Positions 1 to 6,148 of a stretch of 6,934 nucleotides of DNA are shown here, piece after piece. The notes below the pieces were generated by a model. That model searched no databases. It was not told the origin of the DNA and was given only the letters and a program-made list of their open reading frames with translations. The position numbers and the translations under genes are program-made. Source of the DNA: Candidatus Bathyarchaeota archaeon (GTDB lineage: Archaea > Thermoproteota > Bathyarchaeia > 40CM-2-53-6); the NCBI GenBank assembly GCA_005888695.1, contig VBBH01000262.1, positions 1-6,934 on the forward strand, read 5' to 3'. Within the stretch, counting starts at the first letter, position 1. The number at the start of each line of letters is the position of its first letter.

Positions 1-130
1 GCAGTAACGTGTACTTAGTGAAGACACCCGTTACGAGTAGGGATTGGGCCCAGTATCGGATGAATAATTAAGAATACGAGCGAACGGCAGACCTGTTGCG
101 AGTATAGAAATCGGCCCGCATCCGATCAAC
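1..130. other. 5' edge, no complete gene; possible tail of an upstream plus-strand ORF
   Basis: I see no complete gene here. One plus-strand frame is open from base 3 to a TAA at 69-71 and would encode about 22 residues ending YRMNN. This could be the C-terminus of a gene that begins outside the window, but it is too short to tell from chance. The segment also holds a 6-base inverted repeat (GTAACG at 4-9, CGTTAC at 29-34) and two AT-rich boxes (about 62-70 and 102-109) that may serve the downstream membrane-protein gene. Confidence 0.25.
102..110 (+). promoter_or_regulatory. Candidate TATA box for the membrane-protein gene at 131
   Basis: The sequence GTATAGAAA is centred about 25 bases before the TTG at 131, the usual archaeal distance from TATA box to transcription start. 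It would therefore yield a leaderless message beginning at that TTG. No Shine-Dalgarno precedes the TTG, which fits. A second AT-rich box at 62-70 is an alternative that would give a leader of about 35-40 bases. The match to an archaeal TATA consensus is only moderate. Confidence 0.35.
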
Positions 131-1393
131 TTGACACTACCTGAAAACAAACCTAGATTTCACCTGCTCCCCGCATCTCTCAGGATCTTAACCACTCCAG
201 GAATCCGTGGCCATGCCGTAATCTTCACCTTCATTATGGCCGTACTCTTCGCCACTGTCTACGTCGGCAGAGCCATCCGACTCAGCGAGGCTTGGCCCAT
301 CGTGTTTGCTATCGGTGCCTCAACAGGTGGCACATACCTCGTTCTGTCATTGCTCACGTTGTGGGAAAGGACGAAGAAGATCATTTTCTATTCCAGGTTG
401 AAAACGCGAATAATTGTCTTAGGATTGGTGTTCGGTCCGCTACTCACAGGTTTATCCTACTGGATCTATCAAGCGGGCAGTGTCGAAGCACTGCCGTTCT
501 TTCCTGCATTTATCGTCATTTTCTATGGTTGGGTTCTCCTACAAGCCTACTTCATCGCAACGCCCGTGTCGCACCTCTTGACGAAGGTCGAAAAAGGGAT
601 AGACCAGAACGGCGGAAGAAAGAACTTGACCAAGACGCTCGGGGCAATCTCGCTCTTGATCCCGGTTGCTCCACTGGTTTACGGAGTCTGGATGATTTCC
701 AGTTGGCTGAGTTCCTCATACCAGAACGTTCAAGGAGCAAACGAGAAGATAATTGCGTGGACGATCAGTGTACTTGTCATCCTCCTCTTGACATTCACTG
801 TGGTTCTGCAATGGGGTTGGAAAACTCTCAGGGGAGGACGCCCTCAAGCATCAATTTTTGCTGGCGGAACTTTTCTGGCGTTATGGGGTTATCTACTCTA
901 CAGAGCTACGACTCTTGTGATCGGATACATTAGCCAGAATCAACCGCCCAACCCTGTCGCAGACACCCTCCTAATCGCGATCTCCATCGTAGGTGCGATG
1001 CAATCCTTTGCCGGGAAGACTATCAATAGGACAGATAAACGGTTGAATCAAATCCTGCCGTTCCTAGTTTTTGCGTTCGGGTCAATTTATGCGGTGGCTC
1101 AGTTCTATTTCATTCTCCAAGTGGCAATCACCAGGGTCGAATTGTCGATTGCTGTGAACGCTACGGTCTTCGCGACAGGTCTACTTGTCATGATGCTACT
1201 GATCCGGCGACACCTCATTACCGCTGGCATTCCTTCAACGGCATCGTCAGTTCAAAAGAAAGCGATAGACGGAACGTCACCTGTGTTTCGAGGCCGACTA
1301 TCATTCCTCAACTTCTTGCACCCGAGGAAGAGTACGATCAGCGAACAGGTAGACCGACCCGCTCAGGATGAACCTTCCTCAACTGAACAGTAA
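131..1393 (+). CDS. Multi-pass membrane protein of unknown function (about 10 TM segments)
   Basis: I do not recognise a family. The 420-residue product is strongly hydrophobic, with about ten likely membrane spans near residues 27-46, 54-78, 92-113, 121-145, 169-193, 207-228, 240-265, 275-294, 307-331 and 337-358. A hydrophilic C-terminal tail of about 60 residues follows, rich in Ser, Lys, Asp and Glu. No transporter signature, Walker motif, His-rich metal site or peptidase motif is visible, so a channel, transporter or membrane scaffold are all possible. The start is a TTG. The frame is open upstream only to a TAA at 65-67, with no ATG or GTG between, and the first internal ATG (residue 36) would cut into the first helix. 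A TATA-like box about 25 bases upstream supports a leaderless TTG start. The gene ends 44 bases from the stop of the convergent minus-strand gene, and no T-tract terminator is seen between them. Confidence 0.8.
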   Translation: MTLPENKPRFHLLPASLRILTTPGIRGHAVIFTFIMAVLFATVYVGRAIRLSEAWPIVFAIGASTGGTYLVLSLLTLWERTKKIIFYSRLKTRIIVLGLVFGPLLTGLSYWIYQAGSVEALPFFPAFIVIFYGWVLLQAYFIATPVSHLLTKVEKGIDQNGGRKNLTKTLGAISLLIPVAPLVYGVWMISSWLSSSYQNVQGANEKIIAWTISVLVILLLTFTVVLQWGWKTLRGGRPQASIFAGGTFLALWGYLLYRATTLVIGYISQNQPPNPVADTLLIAISIVGAMQSFAGKTINRTDKRLNQILPFLVFAFGSIYAVAQFYFILQVAITRVELSIAVNATVFATGLLVMMLLIRRHLITAGIPSTASSVQKKAIDGTSPVFRGRLSFLNFLHPRKSTISEQVDRPAQDEPSSTEQ

Positions 1394-1437
1394 CCACGAG
1401 ACGTTGGCCTAACCCTGGACGATGTGTTCCCTTGAAT

Positions 1438-2793
1438 CTAGGGTGGAGCAAGCCAAGTGATACTGTCTGATGATGCGTCCCACGTGCCCGCGAGAACCCA
1501 TGAGGGCTCGGAGGCAGATCCTTCTATCGCGATCTTCCATATCTGATAAGATGGGGGCACTCGATCTCCGTTAGTGTCAAACTCGATCCAGCCAGTAAGT
1601 CCGTAATAATTCGAGGCGACGGTCGAGATGATCGCTTGTATCTTTGTACCATCGTAGGAGCCGGCTTGCAACGTTGCAAGGGCTGATAACCATACATCAT
1701 CATATGCACCGAGACAATACTGATCACATGACTGCCCCGGATACAGACTGTTGAATCGATGGTAGAATTGGAGAGTTTTCGTATTGTTGACAGTGTGGCT
1801 GGCTTGGATCACTAATGAACCAAGTTCCTCGAAGGAAACGAAGTAGAGAGCGATCTTGTCAGGACCATAGGGGCCGACATTTTGATTGAAGTCATTTTGA
1901 AGTGTCTGCAAGACAGGAGTGAAGTCTGTCGTTGAGGAACTCGTAGCATCATATTGGATCGTGTCGATAACTTTCCCGCCCAGTGAAGCGAACTTCATCG
2001 CGGTCGCGTCCCCCACCGAAATTCCATATCCGTCATGTCTTTGAACGATGATGAGGGCTCTTGCTCCTCTGTCAAACATCATCCTTGCGTCAGCACGACC
2101 CTGCGCAGCATCGGTAGGTGCGGTCCTGAAGAGATAGTCATTTGGAATACCTAGAGCTGTTGAGGAGGATGATGGGCTGACAAGTACGATGTGGTTGGAG
2201 TTCGCGAACGGAAGTATGAACTGGGCTACGCCACTATTCAAAGGTCCAACGACAATCTGAATGCCCGAGGCTGAAAATGACTGCAGGTCCGACAAGGCTC
2301 TCGAGTTGTCAAGTGCGTAATCATCTACTGCGAGAGAGAATCTGAGATTGCAGCCACCAGAGGAGAGGAGGGAGTTGACATCGTCTACCGCCAACAATGA
2401 AGACTCCCTAACTTTGATTCCTATATTCGAGAGTCCGTCAGAAAGATCTGTGAGCTCTCCTATAGTAAGCGTCTTTCCCGAAGAGCAGAGCCCACCAGTT
2501 CCACCGAGCTGATTCCTGAGCTGGATTATCTGATTCAGGAGTTGTGCATTGGTCGATTGAAGTTGGTCAATGTTGCTGCTCAGGTTTTTGATCTGTTGAG
2601 TTAGATTGGCGATCTGGCCTTTCAAGGAATCGATCTGGTCGTGTTGGGAATCATTCTGTGTATTCAGGCTTGCAACCTGATTGTTCAGGCCCACCGTCCG
2701 ATTCTGATAGTAGTATCCCAAACCGGCGAGAGATGAGCTGAGGGCTACCAGTGATAGTAGTAATCCAATCTTGTGGAACGATACTGTTGGCAT
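1438..2793 (-). CDS. Membrane-anchored ABC transporter substrate-binding protein, LivJ-type (periplasmic binding protein type 1)
   Basis: Of 451 residues, 8-27 form one hydrophobic helix without a lipobox cysteine, so the protein is probably held by an uncleaved anchor. Residues 33-97 are a Gln/Asn/Leu heptad region (predicted coiled coil). Residues 107-423 resemble the branched-chain amino-acid binding fold. The family landmarks seen are IGELTDLSD at the start of the fold, the ligand-lobe segment GGCNLRFSLAVDDY (147-159), VVGPLNSGVA (181-190), a SPSSSSTAL stretch (206-214), FRTAPTDAAQGRA (222-234) and a C-terminal GLTGWIEFDTNGDR (398-411). Cysteines at 103, 148, 356 and 360 could form disulfides outside the cell. 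In this family the domain binds amino acids, amides or similar small ligands for an ABC importer, but no permease or ATPase gene lies in the window. The ligand cannot be predicted. A regulator or sensor role through the coiled coil is an alternative. The ATG at 2791-2793 sits directly before the anchor helix and has no clear Shine-Dalgarno. Confidence 0.88.
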   Translation of the reverse strand: MPTVSFHKIGLLLSLVALSSSLAGLGYYYQNRTVGLNNQVASLNTQNDSQHDQIDSLKGQIANLTQQIKNLSSNIDQLQSTNAQLLNQIIQLRNQLGGTGGLCSSGKTLTIGELTDLSDGLSNIGIKVRESSLLAVDDVNSLLSSGGCNLRFSLAVDDYALDNSRALSDLQSFSASGIQIVVGPLNSGVAQFILPFANSNHIVLVSPSSSSTALGIPNDYLFRTAPTDAAQGRADARMMFDRGARALIIVQRHDGYGISVGDATAMKFASLGGKVIDTIQYDATSSSTTDFTPVLQTLQNDFNQNVGPYGPDKIALYFVSFEELGSLVIQASHTVNNTKTLQFYHRFNSLYPGQSCDQYCLGAYDDVWLSALATLQAGSYDGTKIQAIISTVASNYYGLTGWIEFDTNGDRVPPSYQIWKIAIEGSASEPSWVLAGTWDASSDSITWLAPP

Positions 2794-2802
2794 CTGATCC
2801 CG

Positions 2803-2815
2803 AGGCTGGGAGCCT
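2803..2815 (-). other. Small hairpin in the leader of the substrate-binding protein gene
   Basis: AGGCT and AGCCT flank a three-base loop. If transcription starts near 2831 the stem lies in the short leader, 10 bases before the ATG, and could hinder ribosome access. On the plus strand the same stem is followed by two five-T runs (2826-2830, 2834-2838), but no plus-strand gene ends here to use it as a terminator. Significance is uncertain. Confidence 0.25.
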
Positions 2816-2851
2816 GCGTTTTGGCTTTTTCAGTTTTTCTATCCTTTGCGT

Positions 2852-2862
2852 TAGAATATTTT
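2852..2862 (-). promoter_or_regulatory. Candidate TATA box for the substrate-binding protein gene
   Basis: On the minus strand this reads AAAATATTCTA, preceded by a short purine run that could act as a BRE. It would place transcription start near 2831 and give a leader of about 38 bases. It begins 3 bases past the encoded CCA of the upstream tRNA, so promoter and tRNA 3' flank share the same bases. Confidence 0.4.
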
Positions 2863-2894
2863 CTTGGTGCCGAGGGCAGGGTTTGAGCCTGCGA

Positions 2895-2920
2895 CTGGGC
2901 CGGTTCTGATAGGGAACCGT
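2895..2920 (-). other. tRNA-Phe intron 3 (26 nt, variable loop, between positions 46 and 47)
   Basis: The central helix is exon GGGT (41-44) with intron GCCC, including one G-T wobble. The 5' bulge is TGA, the inner helix CGGTT/AACCG with a nine-base loop, and the 3' bulge AGT. The outer helix does not pair, so this is a relaxed BHB. Cuts at TG|A and AG|T leave the variable loop TTGTC, the usual form for archaeal tRNA-Phe. Confidence 0.85.
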
Positions 2921-2948
2921 CAACCCGGTCTTCAGCCGGGTGCTCTCC

Positions 2949-2968
2949 CAAGCCTCCCTCGATGGGAA
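2949..2968 (-). other. tRNA-Phe intron 2 (20 nt, D loop, between positions 18 and 19)
   Basis: This is the best-formed of the three BHB motifs. The central helix is AGCC/GGCT, the 5' bulge TGT, the inner helix TCCC/GGGA with loop ATCGA, the 3' bulge TGG, and an outer CTC/GAG partly from the D stem. Cuts at TG|T and TG|G leave D loop AGCCTGGGA with G18 and G19 joined at the splice. Confidence 0.9.
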
Positions 2969-2979
2969 CAGGCTGAGCT

Positions 2980-2997
2980 TTCGAGGACGCAGCGTCT
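2980..2997 (-). other. tRNA-Phe intron 1 (18 nt, between positions 8 and 9)
   Basis: The central helix pairs exon CGAG (positions 3-6) with intron CTCG. The 5' bulge is GTA and the 3' bulge is AAA, with an inner helix GACG/CGTC closed by a three-base loop. Only two outer pairs (G1-C11, C2-G10) are available. Cuts at GT|A and AA|A give exactly T8-A9-G10. Part of the mature acceptor stem is therefore held by the intron until it is removed. Confidence 0.85.
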
Positions 2998-3044
2998 ACC
3001 TCGGCGCCTGCTCGACACCGAAGGGGCAAACCGGGCATTGTTCA

Positions 3045-3054
3045 GAAATAAGAG
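3045..3054 (-). promoter_or_regulatory. Candidate TATA box for tRNA-Phe
   Basis: On the minus strand this reads CTCTTATTTC, preceded by GGAAA, which could act as a BRE. It lies about 44 bases before G1 of the tRNA, so transcription would begin near 3023-3025 with a leader of about 18-20 bases to be trimmed by RNase P. No better AT-rich box is visible between this and the tRNA. Confidence 0.4.
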
Positions 3055-3133
3055 TTTCCACTTCTAACTGGACTCGTCGAATGGCACAATAGACGGATAA
3101 GGAGGGCTTTCTTGGAAAGGCTCTTCAGCAACC

Positions 3134-3183
3134 CCGTTAAGTCAAACCGTTCTAGGTCCCCAGAAGGGGGTCTTACGTAACGG
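3134..3183 (+). promoter_or_regulatory. Inverted repeats before the MFS gene
   Basis: Two nested complementary pairs lie just upstream of the transporter ATG. The outer pair is CCGTTA (3134-3139) with TAACGG (3178-3183). The inner hairpin is AGGTCCCC (3154-3161) with GGGGGTCT (3166-3173), two wobble pairs and an AGAA loop. A second CCGTT at 3147-3151 could compete for the same partner. This may be a leader structure or an operator. No clear TATA box or Shine-Dalgarno is visible for this gene. Confidence 0.3.
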
Positions 3184-3195
3184 TAGAATTCGAGT

Positions 3196-4503
3196 ATGAA
3201 TCTCTTGGACCAATCTTCGTTGCAGGGAGTCGGCGGAAAGGGACTATCCTGGGTAGCGAAGCTCGGGACATTGTCGCTTCTCTACGTGGCCGTGTTCCTT
3301 ACTAGGATCGGATTCGGTACAATGATCATTCTCTTCCTAGCCGGGCCACCCTACTACATCGAAGCTAGTGCTACAATCGTCGGGTTCATATTGGCACTTT
3401 ACCCGATCGTGGAAGCGTTCTCTGCTCTGCCAGTTGGAGCCTACATCGATCGGAAAGGCAGACGACGTGCGTTCGTTCTAGGCTTGGCCCTGATCTCGGG
3501 CCTGACTCTACTGGTGGGACTGACAAGGAATGTCTTCGTTATCGGGTCTGCACATGGTTTGATGGGACTCTCCGCGGCGATGGTCACAGTATCGTCGCTA
3601 ACCATGATCACAGACCTGACAGTCGTCGAAAATCGAGGAACTGGCATGGGAGCCTTTGACTTGTCGAACCTTACAGGCTACGGTGTCGGCATAATATTCG
3701 GGACATTCCTGTTCAGTGTGTTTCGAGCAGAGCTTGGCTTGGCCTTCATTATTGTTTCCGGATTATTCGCCGCAGCGACGTTCTTGATCATGCTTCTGCT
3801 ACGAGAACCACCGCATGTTAAGGTGGGACGGAAAACCCTCAGGGAGACATTCACAGGTCTAAGCGGAGAGGTAGTAGCCATACTGCCTCTCTGGCTCTCG
3901 GTCACGATCATTCTCGGTTTCTACCTTTTCCTACCAAGAATAGGCGGACAACAGTTCGATATTTCAAAATCTGGACCTCTGCTAATAGTAGGCCTGGTTG
4001 TGCTAGGAGCTGGGGCTGTACTGTTTGGAAGGCTTTCTGACAAGATCGGACGTCACAAGACCATGCTGATCGGTGTCATAGGTGAGCTTGGTTTTCTCGT
4101 AATCTTCCCTGAATTCTATGGTCAGCTGATAAGAGCGCAAAACGAGAAGGACATTCTCGTTGCTATCAATATTGTCGGGCCGATAGGTATTTTCGCGGGT
4201 ATCTTGTTCTTCTTCGGAACAGCTCTCGTCCCGTCCATGCTTGCCTTTGTCGGCGACAAGGCCTCTCATGACTTACGAGGCTCCGCAATGGGACTTTACA
4301 GTTTCATGCTGAGCATTGGGATGGCCGTTGGAACAATTCTGGCTGGAATATTCGCGGACGTAGGAGGAGTGCAGGCTGTCTTCTTTCTGGGAGCTGCAAT
4401 ATTCTCAGGCATGAGCCTCACAACGGGGTTGCTGTTGAGAAAACAAGGCCAACTTGCTTCTGAGGCTAAACGTCTAACAGACACCGGCCAGAAACCTCTC
4501 TAG
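3196..4503 (+). CDS. Major facilitator superfamily (MFS) transporter, 12 TM
   Basis: The 435-residue product matches the usual length of 12-helix MFS carriers. Motif A between helices 2 and 3 is clear: GAYIDRKGRR at 81-90, with Asp85, Arg86 and Arg89. Its half-repeat between helices 8 and 9 is GRLSDKIGRHK at 278-288. A RGSAMGLY segment (361-368) before helix 11 is common in drug and sugar-type exporters. The central loop (about 204-226) separates two six-helix halves. MFS proteins move small solutes by proton or solute coupling. The substrate cannot be read from these motifs, and no antiporter motif C that would mark a proton-drug antiporter is evident. The ATG at 3196 is about 25 residues before the first helix. 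There is no good Shine-Dalgarno, and inverted repeats lie just upstream. The next gene downstream has its own TATA-like box, so the two may be transcribed separately. Confidence 0.93.
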   Translation: MNLLDQSSLQGVGGKGLSWVAKLGTLSLLYVAVFLTRIGFGTMIILFLAGPPYYIEASATIVGFILALYPIVEAFSALPVGAYIDRKGRRRAFVLGLALISGLTLLVGLTRNVFVIGSAHGLMGLSAAMVTVSSLTMITDLTVVENRGTGMGAFDLSNLTGYGVGIIFGTFLFSVFRAELGLAFIIVSGLFAAATFLIMLLLREPPHVKVGRKTLRETFTGLSGEVVAILPLWLSVTIILGFYLFLPRIGGQQFDISKSGPLLIVGLVVLGAGAVLFGRLSDKIGRHKTMLIGVIGELGFLVIFPEFYGQLIRAQNEKDILVAINIVGPIGIFAGILFFFGTALVPSMLAFVGDKASHDLRGSAMGLYSFMLSIGMAVGTILAGIFADVGGVQAVFFLGAAIFSGMSLTTGLLLRKQGQLASEAKRLTDTGQKPL

Positions 4504-4588
4504 GAAACATGGACTCTGATTGCAACGAGTCGGATCAGCTGAAGGCCAAAACCAATTTACGGCCCAGTCTAGAACAGCATTAAGCGAC

Positions 4589-4598
4589 GTAAATATAC
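4589..4598 (+). promoter_or_regulatory. Candidate TATA box for the aldehyde dehydrogenase gene
   Basis: The AT-rich box GTAAATATAC is centred about 25 bases before an in-frame GTG at 4619. This is the best TATA match in the window. Its position inside the longest possible dehydrogenase frame argues against the TTG at 4520 as start and for a leaderless GTG start at 4619. Confidence 0.5.
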
Positions 4599-4618
4599 AC
4601 TCCGACTCCATTGTTACA

Positions 4619-6121
4619 GTGACAGTTGGGCACAGGAGGCCCAGCGTCGTGGTTGTTCCGTACTCCGAGGTTGTAGAATCCGCGGTGGTTGTGGCGGATG
4701 AAAAGGAAACACAACAACAAGTGAAAGAAATTGAAGAGTACGCCTCGGTACAAAAGTGGCTAATCAACCTCAAGCCAGCGACGCGAGAGGAGGTCGACCA
4801 TGTCATCGAAAAAGCTGGGGAATCGTTCAGGAATTGGCGAGACGTCCGTCTGCAGGAACGCGCACGACTCTTCGATAACGTGGGCAAGACTCTCAGAGAG
4901 AACAAAGAGAAGATCGCTAGACTCATCACTCTGGAGATGGGAAAAATTATTCGTGAGTCCATGGCGGAAGTTGAGAAAAGCGCTACGGCTTTTACTTACT
5001 ACGCCGAGAATGGACCCGGGTTCCTGCACCCCGAACCGGCGAAGACAGATGCGACTGATAGTTACGTAGACTTTCAACCATTAGGGGTGGTGGCTGCAAT
5101 AATGCCTTGGAACTTCCCAGTCTGGCAATGCGTCCGATTTGCAGCTCCTGCCTTGATGGCCGGGAATACTACTGTGTTTAAGCCCTCCAGCACGACACCT
5201 CAGTCCGCGATTGCACTGCAATCCGCAATCACAGAGAGCGGAATCGACGACCATTGCTTCAACGTAGTGGTTGGAGGAGGTGAAGTGGCCAACTACATGA
5301 TCGAATCACCTGGGACAAACGCGGTATCATTCACAGGAAGTGTAAGCGTTGGAGCCAAGGTCGCCGAGGCCGCGAGCCGACAATTGAAAAAATTCGTGTT
5401 AGAATTGGGAGGCAGCGACCCATTCATCGTTTTGGAGGATGCAGATATTGAGACAACCGCGGAGGGGGCTGTGAGGGGACGCTTCGTCAACTGCGGCCAG
5501 AGCTGCATCGCCAGCAAACGATTCTTTGTCGTGAAAAAGGTTGCCGAAGACTTCATCGAGCAATTCGTCAACAAGACGAATGCTTTGAGAATCGGCGATC
5601 CAATGAGTCCAGATACAGATATTGGACCCATGGTCCGGAAAGACGCTCTTGAGGCACTTGACCAACAGGCAAAAGACTCAATCAAAGATGGGGCACATGT
5701 CGAGATAGGTGGAAGAACACTTGAGAGGCCAGGATACTATTATGCACCGACCATTCTGACAAGAGTGAATCAGAATATGAGAGTGATGAAGGAGGAGGTT
5801 TTCGGCCCTGTTGCTCCGATCATGGTAGTGGAGAATGAGAAGGAGGCTATTAGAATGGCGAACGACAGCGAATACGGACTCGGGGCTAGCGTCTGGAGCG
5901 AGGATGTACGAAAGGCTGAGCGAGTGGCTCAAAAGCTCGACGCAGGACTTGTCACAGTGAATAACGTCGTCTCCTCGGATCCTCGAATGCCCTTCGGCGG
6001 AGTAAAGAAGAGCGGCATCGGACGCGAACTCTCACGTTACGGCATACTCGAATTTACAAACATAAGATCAGTACGGATCTACGAAAAATCGCCGATGGGC
6101 CAACAGATCAACACGGAATGA
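4619..6121 (+). CDS. NAD(P)-dependent aldehyde dehydrogenase, succinate-semialdehyde dehydrogenase-like
   Basis: It oxidises an aldehyde to the acid through a thioester on a catalytic cysteine. Numbered from GTG 4619 (500 residues), the family landmarks are PWNFPVW with oxyanion Asn165, FKPS with cofactor Lys188, the FTGSVSVG cofactor loop, general base Glu262 in LELGG and nucleophile Cys296 in NCGQSC. EEVFGPV and PFGGVKKSGIGRE follow near the C-terminus. Spacing between these residues matches the family to within two positions. Lys188 is followed by PSS with no Glu, which in this family tends to permit NADP, so cofactor choice is open. The LEMGK and MPWNFP segments resemble GabD-type enzymes, but the substrate is not fixed by sequence. 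Starts at TTG 4520, GTG 4619 and GTG 4691 (476 residues, reading MADEKETQ) are all in frame, with no ATG before the core. I chose 4619 because of the TATA box. The N-terminal end lacks the usual NPATG motif. The downstream deacetylase gene follows closely. Confidence 0.93.
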   Translation: MTVGHRRPSVVVVPYSEVVESAVVVADEKETQQQVKEIEEYASVQKWLINLKPATREEVDHVIEKAGESFRNWRDVRLQERARLFDNVGKTLRENKEKIARLITLEMGKIIRESMAEVEKSATAFTYYAENGPGFLHPEPAKTDATDSYVDFQPLGVVAAIMPWNFPVWQCVRFAAPALMAGNTTVFKPSSTTPQSAIALQSAITESGIDDHCFNVVVGGGEVANYMIESPGTNAVSFTGSVSVGAKVAEAASRQLKKFVLELGGSDPFIVLEDADIETTAEGAVRGRFVNCGQSCIASKRFFVVKKVAEDFIEQFVNKTNALRIGDPMSPDTDIGPMVRKDALEALDQQAKDSIKDGAHVEIGGRTLERPGYYYAPTILTRVNQNMRVMKEEVFGPVAPIMVVENEKEAIRMANDSEYGLGASVWSEDVRKAERVAQKLDAGLVTVNNVVSSDPRMPFGGVKKSGIGRELSRYGILEFTNIRSVRIYEKSPMGQQINTE

Positions 6122-6135
6122 TATCGTAGAAGCAA

Positions 6136-6148
6136 GGGAGAGACACTG
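6136..6148 (+). promoter_or_regulatory. Shine-Dalgarno and probable CTG start of the deacetylase gene
   Basis: GGGAG at 6136-6140 lies 5 bases before a CTG at 6146 in the deacetylase frame. The CTG is three residues before the conserved KTALLWD strand, just where the family usually begins. No ATG, GTG or TTG occurs in this frame between the preceding TGA (6119-6121) and a GTG at 6230, which lies past the conserved GPSHPLRP motif. Confidence 0.45.

Larger units (their letters stand above)
2865..3005 (-). tRNA. tRNA-Phe(GAA) with three non-canonical introns
   Basis: Read on the minus strand, the acceptor GCCGAGG (2999-3005) pairs with CCTCGGC (2869-2875), followed by discriminator A and encoded CCA (2865-2867). 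The anticodon arm is CCCGG-CTGAAGA-CCGGG (2924-2940), with anticodon GAA at 2931-2933 (Phe). The T arm is GCAGG-CTCAAAC-CCTGC (2876-2892). The D stem is GCTC/GAGC. Three extra segments break the tRNA: 18 nt after T8, 20 nt in the D loop and 26 nt in the variable loop. Each folds into a BHB motif, and cutting between bulge bases 2 and 3 restores T8-A9, an AGCCTGGGA D loop and a TTGTC variable loop. The spliced product is 77 nt including CCA (141 = 77+18+20+26). T8, A14, G15-C48, G18, G19, A21, T33, C56, A58 and C61 are all present. The one odd base is C at position 54. The canonical 37/38 site has no intron. Confidence 0.93.

Noticed and set aside
2801..2840. Plus-strand hairpin followed by T runs, resembling an intrinsic terminator
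   Set aside because: No plus-strand gene ends here: the gene to the left is on the minus strand. On that strand the run is A, not T.
2865..3005. Degenerate tRNA pseudogene, permuted or split tRNA
   Set aside because: All arms pair fully and lie in normal order on one strand. Every extra segment is removed cleanly at BHB cut sites to give a canonical tRNA.
2864..3067. Open frames across the tRNA region on both strands
   Set aside because: They overlap a tRNA with complete, paired arms, and the predicted peptides are low-complexity shadows without family likeness.
4509..4583. 24-codon ATG ORF just after the MFS stop
   Set aside because: It is short and polar, has no ribosome site or recognisable sequence, and ends before the dehydrogenase TATA box.
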